This document shows, one piece after another, positions 17,244-25,174 of a stretch of DNA of 64,000 nucleotides. A model generated the notes under the pieces. That model searched no databases. It saw only the letters and a list, made by a program, of their open reading frames with translations, and was not told where the DNA came from. A program made the translations under genes and the position numbers. Numbering within the stretch: the first letter of the stretch is position 1; the number at the start of each line of letters is the position of its first letter. Origin of the DNA: Pseudomonadota bacterium (GTDB taxonomy: Bacteria > Myxococcota_A > UBA796 > CAJQPC01); NCBI GenBank assembly GCA_024228935.1, contig JAAESX010000347.1, positions 1 to 64,000 of the forward strand. The letters run 5' to 3'.

Positions 17244-18178
17244 TGTCGGACTTCGCCGTACTCCATCGCCTGAACCCGTTCGAGGGGCTCTGCCTCACCT
17301 CACGGGACCTGCTCGACGAGCAGACCTACCACCGCAAGAGCCTGCACCGGCACACGCTCTACCTGCACGGCCACGGGCTGGTCCAGGGACTCCAGGTCGA
17401 GCTCGAGAAGCGGAAGTCCAAGTACGTCGCCATCATCCAGGCGGGCTACGGCATCACGCGTCAGGGCCAGGGCGTCGCGCTCACCGAGCCCGTCGCCGTG
17501 CCGCTCGAGGTCCCGAAGAAGGACGGCGAGTACCTGTTGTGGCTGTTCCATGTCGAGGGGCCTGACGACGAGACCCACCGTCCGGTGTTCGACACGACGG
17601 ACACCCAGGAGACCCGGGTCCGCGAGTTCTGCGCTCCTCGGCTCCACTCCGCCGAGGAGGACCACCCGGACGCCGTCGCCCTGACGCGCATCAACGTGCG
17701 CCTCGGCCGCATGGTCCAGGTGCTGCTGCCCGTGCCCCGCGCCGGCCGCCAGGTCCGCGCCGCCGAGTCCTACCTGAAGCCTCGTGTGGTCGAGTTCCTG
17801 CACCTGAACAAGAAGGTGATGGGGAACCTGTTCCGCACGGCGCTCGTCAAGGACCTGGACCTGGCCGTCCTGAACTTCAGCAGCGCGCTGGTCAGCAGCG
17901 AGTTCCTGCTCATCGAGGAGGGCACCAGCGATCGCGTGCTCTACCGGACCGCCGGCTCGATCATCGGGTACGCCCACGACTACTACAACGGGCTGCCGAC
18001 CACGACCGACCGGGTCAACAAGTTCACGCAGTTCGTCCGTCGTGTCCACGCCGAGCTCCCCGGCGACGAACAGGGCGACGAGGTCTGGCTGAAGTGGTTC
18101 GACAAGTTCGAGCGCCTGCTCCAGCCGCTGAAGAAGATCAGCGACGAGCTCGAGAAGACGGTCGAAGCCCAGCGCTGA
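17240..18178 (+). CDS. last eCIS operon protein, unidentified baseplate-type component
   Basis: This 312-residue protein begins HRLNPFEGLCLTSRDLLDEQ followed by YHRKSLHRHTLYLHGHGL, and continues with LQVELEKRK and AGYGITRQGQGVALTEP. The opening FEGLCLTxxDLL...YH is faintly like TssK or fibre-anchor proteins of type VI systems (FEGMxLxPQHF), but I cannot place it firmly. A helical C-terminus (WLKWFDKFERLLQPLKKI) follows. It has no signal peptide. It is translationally coupled to the tail-I-like gene (two ATGs at 17240 and 17243) and is the last gene of the run. A baseplate periphery or receptor-fibre adaptor role is inference from position. Confidence 0.75.
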   Translation: MMSDFAVLHRLNPFEGLCLTSRDLLDEQTYHRKSLHRHTLYLHGHGLVQGLQVELEKRKSKYVAIIQAGYGITRQGQGVALTEPVAVPLEVPKKDGEYLLWLFHVEGPDDETHRPVFDTTDTQETRVREFCAPRLHSAEEDHPDAVALTRINVRLGRMVQVLLPVPRAGRQVRAAESYLKPRVVEFLHLNKKVMGNLFRTALVKDLDLAVLNFSSALVSSEFLLIEEGTSDRVLYRTAGSIIGYAHDYYNGLPTTTDRVNKFTQFVRRVHAELPGDEQGDEVWLKWFDKFERLLQPLKKISDELEKTVEAQR

Positions 18179-18224
18179 CCCGGCCCCGGCTTGGATATGA
18201 GGCTCTCTTCTCTCGGAGAGTTCG

Positions 18225-18680
18225 ATGCGCGCCGCCTTCACCCTCGTCGAGCTGATGGTCACTGTCGCCATCATCGGCATCCTCGCCGCCATCGCGATCC
18301 CGAACTTCCTGGAGATGCAGTACCGGGCGAAGCGCCAGGAGGTCTGGCTCAACGTCGACGGCATCGTCACCGCCCAGCACGCCTACGAGGCGGCCAACGA
18401 CGAGTGGGTCGACGAGTGCGCGTCCAACCCCGCTGCGCCTCTGGGCAAGTACACCAAGGAGTGGCGCCGGGGAGATGATGAGTGGGAGGAGCTCGGGTGG
18501 GAGCCCGACGGCGAGATGCGCTGCACGTACACCACGAACGTCTTCGGCACGGGCGACTCGTGGTTCCGCGTCAGCGGCGTGTGCGACATCGACGACGACA
18601 ACAACAACTACACGATCCGGTGGTACAGCGAGGAAGCGGCGAACCCCGGGTACACGACCCTCGACCCCACCGCCTACTGA
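18225..18680 (+). CDS. type IV pilin-like protein
   Basis: This 151-residue protein has a class III prepilin signal, MRAA then FTLVELMVTVAIIGILAAIA, with Glu5 of the mature chain present. The N-terminal hydrophobic helix is followed by a soluble domain with three cysteines and an Asp/Asn-rich loop (CDIDDDNNNYTIR). The residue before the cleavage site is Ala rather than the usual Gly. GGAGAG lies 4 bases before the ATG. It would be processed by a PilD-type peptidase and assembled into a pilus or pseudopilus. It sits directly after the eCIS operon but no other pilus genes are nearby. A related, broken pilin lies at 39.4 kb. Confidence 0.9.
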   Translation: MRAAFTLVELMVTVAIIGILAAIAIPNFLEMQYRAKRQEVWLNVDGIVTAQHAYEAANDEWVDECASNPAAPLGKYTKEWRRGDDEWEELGWEPDGEMRCTYTTNVFGTGDSWFRVSGVCDIDDDNNNYTIRWYSEEAANPGYTTLDPTAY

Positions 18681-19066
18681 AGGCCGCACTCCGCGATCGT
18701 CACGCCCGTCTCCGGGTGCTGGACGGTCACCGACCCGCTGCCGCTGAGCTCGACGCGCTCGAGCATCTCGTTGCAGGCCTTCTCGGCCGCCTTCGGGTCG
18801 TCCATCCCGTCCCAGTCGGGCAGGGGCGTGCCGACCCAGATGCCGTTGACCTCCTTCAGTGAGGCCCACGGAAGCACGTCGTCGTACTGCTCTGCCAGAT
18901 CGGGGGTCGGCTCCGGACGGGAGCTGAGCCAGTAGATGGCGTACACCGACGACAGCCCGACGAGCAATGCGATGAGGAGTGTGCGGAGGGCGCCCTTGCG
19001 CTTCTCGGTGGTGGCTGCGGCGCGGCGCTCTTCGCGCTCCTGATCCCTGGAGTCCATATCCTCCAT
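18674..19066 (-). CDS. small single-pass membrane protein of unknown function
   Basis: This 130-residue protein has a charged N-terminus (RDQEREERRAAATTEKRKG), one membrane helix at about 27-48 and an outside domain with two cysteines (ACNEML and ECGLQ) that may form a disulfide. It overlaps the pilin gene by 7 bases tail to tail and is divergent, 13 bp apart, from the ubiquitin-fold gene. Its overall plan (polar N-terminus, one TM, short Cys-paired C-terminal domain) resembles the damaged gene at 38445. A second ATG nine bases in may be the true start. Family unknown to me. Confidence 0.75.
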   Translation of the reverse strand: MEDMDSRDQEREERRAAATTEKRKGALRTLLIALLVGLSSVYAIYWLSSRPEPTPDLAEQYDDVLPWASLKEVNGIWVGTPLPDWDGMDDPKAAEKACNEMLERVELSGSGSVTVQHPETGVTIAECGLQ

Positions 19067-19079
19067 TACACTCGCAGCG

Positions 19080-19988
19080 ATGCAGCCTCAAGGACCGCAG
19101 GCCCAGACGATCCAGGTCCGGGTCCAGGTCATCGATGTCCGCTCGCAGACGCTCGACCTGATCCTGCCGAGCTACCTGCCGGCTCGGGACCTGACCCAGC
19201 GTGTCGCCCGGGACGCTGGCCTCGATGCGTTCTGGCCGGATGGGCGCCGCCGGCTGTACTGGCTGCGCGCCCGCGGCCGGCTGATGACGGACGAGGAACG
19301 GCTCCTCGACCTGGGCGTGGTGCCGAACGAGCTCATCCACCTGCTGCCCGAGCCCCCCGCCGGATCGGGCGTCGTCGAGCAGCACCCGGACTACCCGGAG
19401 AGCCAGGGCTACGCCGCGCGCGGCACGTTCGCGCTGGTCGGGTCGGTCATCGCGGTGTTGTTCTGGGTGATCTGCTGGGGCATCGCGCTGTCTGTGGACC
19501 GCAGCCTCCTCGTCACCACGGTCCCAGGCTTTGGCCTCGGGATCGTCACCTGCTCGATGGCCCGGCACGTCTTCGGCGGCGATGGCTGGCGTGCTCGCGT
19601 CGCGGCCGCCGGCATGGGGATCGCGATCCTGGCGGTCGCGCTCGCGCTCGTGATCCCCATGCTCCTCGGCGAGGACCCGGCGGCGGTGTTCAGCCAGTCG
19701 GTGCCTGGGCTCGTGACCTCGCTGGCGGGCGTCCTCTTCGCCTGGCTCGCCTGGTGGGGGGCTGTCGAGCCGCTCCAGAAGCTCGAGCGGACGCCCGAGC
19801 AGGTCGCGGCGGTCACGGCCGTCGTCGCGTGCGCGATCTGCGGTCAGGACACGGACCCCAGCGTGCGGATGGACTGCGTCTACGCCTGCGGCAAGGTCTT
19901 CCACGTGGGCTGCTACAACGCCCGGAAGGCGGTCTTCCGAGGCGATCCACGGACCTGCGAGGTCTGCTCCGTCCAGGTCCGCGAGTGA
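19080..19988 (+). CDS. ubiquitin-fold / four-TM / C4HC3 zinc-finger membrane protein
   Basis: This 302-residue protein has three parts. Residues ~10-90 look like a ubiquitin-like (YukD/EccD-type) domain: TIQVRVQVID, a Leu-rich body, then the ubiquitin-style GRLMTDEERLLDLGVVPN. Residues ~115-230 form about four membrane helices. Residues 251-296 form a zinc finger with C251-x2-C254, C266-x3-C270, H275-x2-C278 and C293-x2-C296, the C4HC3 cross-brace order of PHD/RING-variant fingers. A RING-like finger beside a ubiquitin-like domain is known from prokaryotic families, but no E1/E2-like or protease gene is nearby. It overlaps the rlpA gene by four bases (GTGA). Confidence 0.8.
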   Translation: MQPQGPQAQTIQVRVQVIDVRSQTLDLILPSYLPARDLTQRVARDAGLDAFWPDGRRRLYWLRARGRLMTDEERLLDLGVVPNELIHLLPEPPAGSGVVEQHPDYPESQGYAARGTFALVGSVIAVLFWVICWGIALSVDRSLLVTTVPGFGLGIVTCSMARHVFGGDGWRARVAAAGMGIAILAVALALVIPMLLGEDPAAVFSQSVPGLVTSLAGVLFAWLAWWGAVEPLQKLERTPEQVAAVTAVVACAICGQDTDPSVRMDCVYACGKVFHVGCYNARKAVFRGDPRTCEVCSVQVRE

Positions 19989-20344
19989 TCCTGGCGCTCC
20001 TGCTCGCATGCGGACCCAAGCGGGTCGAGACGGGGCTCGCCAGCTGGTACGGAGCCGAGCTGCGCGGGAATCCCACTGCTTCGGGCGAGCCCTTTCGGCC
20101 CGGCCTGCGACGGACAGCGGCCCACAAGACCCTGCCGTTCGGCACGGTGGTCAAGGTCACGCGGACGGACACAGGCGAGTCGGTCCGCGTCGTCATCAAC
20201 GATCGCGGCCCGTTCGTCGAGCGCCGCATCATCGACCTCTCGAAGAAGGCCGCGCGGCGGATCGACCTGGTCGACGACGGGGTGGCGCCGGTCGAGGTGA
20301 AGGTCGTCGGCTGCAAGAGCCGGCGCTACCAGACCGATTGCTGA
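19985..20344 (+). CDS. rlpA: RlpA-like septal lytic transglycosylase lipoprotein (minimal form)
   Basis: This 119-residue protein has a very short lipoprotein signal (MILALLLAC) and then the double-psi beta-barrel of RlpA: GLASWYGAELRGNPTASGE, TAAHKTLPFGTVVKVT, VVINDRGPFVERRIIDLSK. RlpA cleaves naked (peptide-stripped) glycan at the septum. It has no SPOR domain, so septal targeting by SPOR is not possible. The GTG start lies inside the stop of the upstream gene, so the two are probably co-expressed. Confidence 0.9.
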   Translation: MILALLLACGPKRVETGLASWYGAELRGNPTASGEPFRPGLRRTAAHKTLPFGTVVKVTRTDTGESVRVVINDRGPFVERRIIDLSKKAARRIDLVDDGVAPVEVKVVGCKSRRYQTDC

Positions 20345-20360
20345 GGGGACTGCTGAGCTC

Positions 20361-20951
20361 TCAGGAGGCCTTGCGAAGCAGCGTCGGGTGCGGGGCCAGA
20401 CGGATGGGCGGCTCTTCGGAGCGGCGGCGGCACGCCATCGCGACCTCGAACGCGCCGAGGCGGGTGTAGATCTCGTCGGCCAGCGCCCAACCCGGAGCCC
20501 AGTCGGACCAGGTGCGGGTGACGCTGCTGATGTGGGCGCGCGCGGCCTCGAGGCGACCCTCGGCCATGGCACGACGGGCCTTCAGCCACGAGCGAACCGT
20601 GGGCTCGTCCTGGACGGTCGCGGGCACGGTCAGGCCGAGCAGCTGGGCCACCACGAAGAACGAGTTCGCGCAGTCGGTGGGCGGGAGCAGGCCGTGCAGG
20701 ATCTCCGCGCAGATGGGCTCGGGCGTCCAGGTCGGATCCGAGGTGACCCGCATGTGGACGAGGCCGTCGAGCGGGACCATCTGGGCGATGGGCACCCGGC
20801 TGACCCACACGCCGCGACGGAGCGTCTGGCTGCGGGGGCGGGGCGAGCTGACGAGCACGAGCGTGTCGGGCAGCTCGGCGGTGATGAGCTCCTCGAGGGC
20901 GCCGATGGGGCCGTCGTCGACGATGAGGATGCGTTCGGTGAGCTGGCTCAT
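20361..20951 (-). CDS. conserved-looking cytoplasmic protein of unknown function
   Basis: This 196-residue protein has no signal or membrane helix. The N-terminal part (MSQLTERILIVDDGPIGALEE) resembles the first strand and turn of a Rossmann/receiver-like fold, and the C-terminal part is helical with a TPR-like look (KARRAMAEGRLEAARAHIS). GGAGG sits 4 bases before the ATG, giving high trust in the start. Neighbours run on the other strand, so it is a single-gene unit. I do not recognise the family. Confidence 0.75.
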   Translation of the reverse strand: MSQLTERILIVDDGPIGALEELITAELPDTLVLVSSPRPRSQTLRRGVWVSRVPIAQMVPLDGLVHMRVTSDPTWTPEPICAEILHGLLPPTDCANSFFVVAQLLGLTVPATVQDEPTVRSWLKARRAMAEGRLEAARAHISSVTRTWSDWAPGWALADEIYTRLGAFEVAMACRRRSEEPPIRLAPHPTLLRKAS

Positions 20952-21046
20952 GGTGCCTCCGGATCACTCGTCGGCCGGAAGGCGGGAAGACTTCAGGAAA
21001 ACCTGCGGGAAGAGACGGTGAGCCGGGGAGTTATAGACTGGCCGCC

Positions 21047-21607
21047 ATGACGACCCTCCTCCTCCTGATCAGCCTCAGCTTCGCCGGAACGCGCGAGGAA
21101 GGCGAGCTCTCCCGGCTCGTCGACGAGATGATCGTGCTCTCCGAGCGCCAGGCCTGGACCGGCGTCGAGCGCACGTACGCCAAGGTCCTCGACCTCGAAG
21201 ACGTCGCGATCCCTCGTGACGTGCACATCTCCGCGGCCCACGCAGCTCGCTCGACGGGGGACATCGCCGAGGTCGTCGTGCGGCTCCGACGGGCCCAGAC
21301 GATCGAGCGGACCGACGAGGAGGCCAACTGGCTGAACTCGATCGACGAGGAGTTCGCCCGCGTCGAGCTGCGCACCGTCCCGGCCCGCAGCGTGGACCTC
21401 GCCCCTGCGCTCATGCCGTTCGAGCCGGATCAGCGCCTTGCTGTCGAGCGCGCGATCGTGGCGCTGGCGGACGACGGTGAGTTCGTTGGCATGCTTCCTG
21501 TAGGCAGCTACGTCCTCGGGACGACGGACTTCGACGTGACGGCGGGCTACACGGCCCACGTCGAGCTCTCAGGAAAGGAGCTCAAGGCCGCCCAGAAGAA
21601 GAAGTAG
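21047..21607 (+). CDS. secreted protein of unknown function, paired with OmpA/TSP3 gene
   Basis: This 186-residue protein has a cleavable signal (MTTLLLLISLSFAG) and a helical region with a TPR-like spacing (VERTYAKVLDLEDV, HISAAHAARSTGDIAEVVVR). The C-terminal ~60 residues look like a small beta-sandwich (VGMLPVGSYVLGTTDFDV), as in PEGA-type carboxypeptidase-like domains. It ends with a Lys-rich tail. It is ten bases upstream of the OmpA-family gene, so the two probably form an operon and act together in the envelope. Confidence 0.75.
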   Translation: MTTLLLLISLSFAGTREEGELSRLVDEMIVLSERQAWTGVERTYAKVLDLEDVAIPRDVHISAAHAARSTGDIAEVVVRLRRAQTIERTDEEANWLNSIDEEFARVELRTVPARSVDLAPALMPFEPDQRLAVERAIVALADDGEFVGMLPVGSYVLGTTDFDVTAGYTAHVELSGKELKAAQKKK

Positions 21608-21617
21608 GTCCCGCATC

Positions 21618-23090
21618 ATGGTCACTCTCCTCGCGCTGCTCTCCACCGAAGCCCAGGCGCAGCAGGGGAGAGACGAGTTCGGCGTCACGCTCTCCGCAGC
21701 CGGCGGCTGGTACTTCACCGACGAGCTCGAGAACCTCGAGCAGACCTGGGCGATGAACGCACGCCTCGGGTACAGCCTCACCCAGCGCGTCATCGTCGAA
21801 GGGCAGACCGGGTACCACCAGGGCGTGACCCGGCAGTTCGGGCACCGGTACGACTCGTTCTCGCCGCGGCTCGATCTGCTCATCGTGCTGACGCCGGACT
21901 ACCGTGTCCAGCCGTTCATCGCCGTCGGCGGCGGCGCCTTCTACACGCGCGTGAACCGCGACCCGAACTCGTGGTCCACCGAGCCGATCGGCGACACCGA
22001 CATCGGCAACTACAAGAACCCGGACTCCGACGCGCTGGTGAACGGTGGGCCGGGTCTGATGATCAAGCTCGCCGGGGCCATGAGCCTGCGCTTCGACGCC
22101 CGCTGGATGACGACCATCGGGACCGAGCCTCACAGCACCGCGGACTCGGACGTCTTCAACAACGTCGAGCTGACCGGCGGGTTCATCTTCCGGGCGGCCG
22201 ACCGGGGCAAGGACACCGACGAAGACGGCATCATGGACAAGATCGACGCCTGTCCCGAGGACCCCGAGGACTGGGACGGGTTCGAGGATCCGGACGGCTG
22301 CCCCGAGTGGGACAACGACCAGGACGGCGTGCTCGACGAGGACGACGACTGTCCGCTGGTCAAGGAGGACATGGACGACTGGGACGACGAGGACGGCTGT
22401 CCCGAGGACGACAACGACAGCGACGGCCTGGTCGACTGGGAAGACGAGTGCCCGAACGAGCGCGAGGACCAGGACGGCTACCGCGATGGGGATGGCTGCC
22501 CTGAGTTCGACAACGACCGCGACGGGATCTCCGACCTGAACGACCGCTGCCCGAACCACCCCGAGGACGTCGACGGCTTCGAAGACGAGGACGGCTGCGA
22601 GGAGCCCGACAACGACGGCGACGGCATCGCGGACGTGGTCGACGCCTGCGAGATGGATCCCGAGCTCTACAACGGCTTCGAGGACGCTGACGGCTGCCCC
22701 GACGAACTCCCGCCCGAGGTCGTGAAGTTCACCGGCGTCATCCGCGGCATCAACTTCGAGGTCGACTCCGACAAGATCACGGTCGACAGCTACTTCATCC
22801 TGAACGAGGCCGCGGCGGTGCTCGTCCAGTACGACGGCCTGCGGATCGAGGTCCAGGGCCACACCGACAGCGACGGCAGCGACGACTACAACTTCGACCT
22901 GTCCGACCGGCGGGCCGAGAGCGTCGTCCGCTACATGACCAATCAGGGCGTCGAGGCCGGCCGCCTCACGTGGATGGGCTACGGCGAGAGCCGCCCGCTG
23001 GTCCCGAACGAGAACGAGGAGACCAAGGCGGTCAACCGCCGGGTCGAGTTCCACATCGTCGAGGCCGAGCCGCTCCCCGCGCGTCAGTAG
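21618..23090 (+). CDS. OmpA-family outer-membrane protein with thrombospondin type 3 repeats
   Basis: This 490-residue protein has a signal peptide (cleavage near QAQA), then an eight-strand-like beta-barrel up to about residue 195 (ends GGFIFRAADR). Residues ~200-370 are Asp-rich thrombospondin type 3 repeats of the D-x-D-x-D-G-x2-D type (DTDEDGIMDKIDACPEDPED and six more), expected to bind calcium. The C-terminal OmpA domain (INFEVDSDKI, EVQGHTDSDGSDDYN, LSDRRAESVVRYM, NRRVEFHI) should anchor to peptidoglycan. It ends 7 bases inside the convergent MopE-like gene. Confidence 0.95.
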   Translation: MVTLLALLSTEAQAQQGRDEFGVTLSAAGGWYFTDELENLEQTWAMNARLGYSLTQRVIVEGQTGYHQGVTRQFGHRYDSFSPRLDLLIVLTPDYRVQPFIAVGGGAFYTRVNRDPNSWSTEPIGDTDIGNYKNPDSDALVNGGPGLMIKLAGAMSLRFDARWMTTIGTEPHSTADSDVFNNVELTGGFIFRAADRGKDTDEDGIMDKIDACPEDPEDWDGFEDPDGCPEWDNDQDGVLDEDDDCPLVKEDMDDWDDEDGCPEDDNDSDGLVDWEDECPNEREDQDGYRDGDGCPEFDNDRDGISDLNDRCPNHPEDVDGFEDEDGCEEPDNDGDGIADVVDACEMDPELYNGFEDADGCPDELPPEVVKFTGVIRGINFEVDSDKITVDSYFILNEAAAVLVQYDGLRIEVQGHTDSDGSDDYNFDLSDRRAESVVRYMTNQGVEAGRLTWMGYGESRPLVPNENEETKAVNRRVEFHIVEAEPLPARQ

Positions 23091-24596
23091 GCCGGATCGA
23101 CCCCGACGCGGCGGACACCGAACTCGCCCAGGAACCACACGGCCGCCGTCGCGGGCACCAGGTCGGCGTCGAGCGCCGAGGCGATCGGCGTGCTCTCGAG
23201 CCGTTCGTCGAAGCCGACGACCCAGGAGCCGTTCCCGCTGTCGACCACCACCTCGGGCCGACCGTCGCCATGCAGGTCGGCCGCCCAGAGCTCGTTCGGG
23301 CTCCAGATCGCGAGCGAGTCGACCAGGCCGGTCCGCGCGACCAGCGGGCTCGCGTAGAGCTCGATGTGGGTGCTCGTCGCCAGCACCAGGTCGTCGTAGC
23401 CGTCGCCCGTCAGGTCGCCGGTCGCCGCCAGCGGGAGCACGCCGCTCACGGACCAGTCGGCGTCCCTGGCTCGGACCGCGCCCCACTCGGCGTAGACCAG
23501 ACTGGCGGTGTCGCCGTCCACGAACAACAGCTCGGCGATGCCGTCACCCTGGGTGTCCAGCGCGGCGAGCGCCTGGCCGTCGGACGTCAGGTCGGGTGAG
23601 GCCCCCCGTGACGGGACCGTAGAACAACGAGTCCCCGGCCAGCACGTCGTCGAAGCCGTCGCCGTCGACGTCGCCAGCGGGCCGGATGGTCTGACTCGTC
23701 TGGCCCAGCAGCTCGACCGGCTCGTCGTCGAACGGTCCCAACAGCACGTGTCCCGCGCCGGACAGACCCAGATCGCGCCAGCCGTCGTCGTCCACGTCGC
23801 CGAGGTCGACCAGGCGCTCCACCTCGGTGCGGGCCAGGACGCGGCCGTCGATGTGCACCACACCGTCGGCGGTAGCGATCCGCGCTCCGTCGAGCCAGAC
23901 CAGGCCGTCCACCGGCTCGCTGTCCACGACCAGGACCTCGCCCGCCACCACGCCGCACTCCGGCGCGATGCCATCGCAGTCATCGTCGACGCCGTTGTCG
24001 CAGATCTCCTCGGCATCCGGCGACCGGTCCTCGTCGCCGTCGTTGCAGTCCCCGCCGCTGTAGGCGTAGCCGTCGGGGGCCTCGCAGGTGCTCGACACCA
24101 GCTCGCGCCCCGACCCGTAGCCGTCCTCGTCGACGTCCTCGTAGAACGTGAACGGTCCGGTCAGCCCCTCGTCGATGGAGCCGTCGCAGTCCTGGTCCCG
24201 GCCATCGCAGGTCTCGGGCGCTCCGGGCCGGACGCCGGCATCAGTGTCGTCGCAGTCGTCGGGCACCGACCACCCGTCGCCGTCCTGGTCGTGGTCGTCG
24301 TCGCCCGAGCAGTCCTGGTCGATGCCGTCGTACCAGGTCTCCCAGGCACCGGGGTAGGCGTCGTCGTTGCGGTCGTCGCAGTCCTCGGCGCGGTCGTAGC
24401 CGTCGCGGTCCTGATCGTCGTCGTGGCCGTCGCAGTCCTGGTCGACGCCGTCGTACCAGACCTCCTCGGCCCCCGGATGGATCTCCTGGTCGCGGTCGTC
24501 GCAGTCGGCGTTCTCGTCGTAGCCGTCCAGGTCGCGGTCCTGGACCTCGCCCAGATCGACCGGGTGCAGCTCGGTGCATGCCAGCAGCAGGATCAT
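23084..24596 (-). pseudogene. MopE-like/VCBS surface lipoprotein, frameshifted
   Basis: The gene starts with a short lipoprotein signal (MILLLAC) at 24596. Several Asp-rich putative metal-binding repeats follow (DQDCDGHDDDQDRDGYD and relatives), then FG-GAP/VCBS-like repeats (GDVDDDGWRDLGL, GDVDGDGFDDVLAG). At a run of six C (23602-23607) the frame runs into nonsense, while the next frame continues the VCBS repeats without a break (LAATGDLTGDGYDDLVLATS, AADLHGDGRPEVVVDSGNG) to a stop at 23084. Removing one base of the C run gives a ~503-residue protein. It could be a real inactivating or phase-variable tract, or an assembly error. A four-base overlap links it to the gene at 24593. Confidence 0.85.
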
Positions 24597-25174
24597 CGCC
24601 GCCTCCGCAGCAGGAGAAGGGCCAGGGGCCAGAACGCCGCCGGGGCCGCGACCATCGAACAGTTGTTCTGTCGCCGGCTGCCCGCGCCGTAGAAGGTGGG
24701 GTCGGGATCACAGCCGTTGCCCATCCCGTCGCCGTCGTCGTCGGCCTGCATCGGGTTGACGCGGTCCAGGCAGTTGTCGCAGTCGTCGGGCACGCCGTCC
24801 TGGTCCACGTCGATCCAGGTGCTCGTCGTGTTGCAGGCATTGCAGGCGTCGCCCAGGCCGTCCTGGTCCGTGTCGACCTGGTCAGGGTTGTCGTCCCAGG
24901 GGCAGATGTCGCAGGCGTCGCCCAGGCTGTCCTCGTCCAGGACCTGGAAGTCCGAGGTCACGAAGCCGTCGCCGTCCGTGTCGAGTGCCGACATGTCGAG
25001 GGTGCAGCCGAACGAGGTGTAGTCGTAGTACCAGTCCGTGCTCGGGTGGTCGCACGACGGGTCGTCGAACAGACGCAGCTCGTCATAGGCGTCGATGCCG
25101 TTGCAGTTCAGGTCCTGCAGCAGGGCGGTGTTCTCGCAGTCCTGTGCCAGCGCGGCGGCGATGAGGAGTGTCAT
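24593..25174 (-). CDS. TSP3-repeat protein with MYXO-CTERM-like C-terminal anchor
   Basis: This 193-residue protein has a signal peptide (MTLLIAAALAQ), an EF-hand/TSP3-like Asp-rich body (DTDGDGFVTSDF, DTDQDGLGDACNACN, DVDQDGVPDDCDNC), and a C-terminus built like a MYXO-CTERM sorting tail: a Cys, a short hydrophobic helix (WPLALLLL) and a terminal RRRR. Such tails direct processing and surface anchoring in Myxococcota. The gene overlaps its neighbours at both ends by four bases, within a reverse-strand operon from 28.5 to 23.1 kb. Confidence 0.85.
   Translation of the reverse strand: MTLLIAAALAQDCENTALLQDLNCNGIDAYDELRLFDDPSCDHPSTDWYYDYTSFGCTLDMSALDTDGDGFVTSDFQVLDEDSLGDACDICPWDDNPDQVDTDQDGLGDACNACNTTSTWIDVDQDGVPDDCDNCLDRVNPMQADDDGDGMGNGCDPDPTFYGAGSRRQNNCSMVAAPAAFWPLALLLLRRRR

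Noticed and set aside
19985..20344. Reading the 196-codon frame from 19754 as one protein ending in RlpA
   Set aside because: The first ~75 codons are an off-frame shadow of the zinc-finger gene; GTG 19985 gives a lipoprotein signal directly before the RlpA fold.
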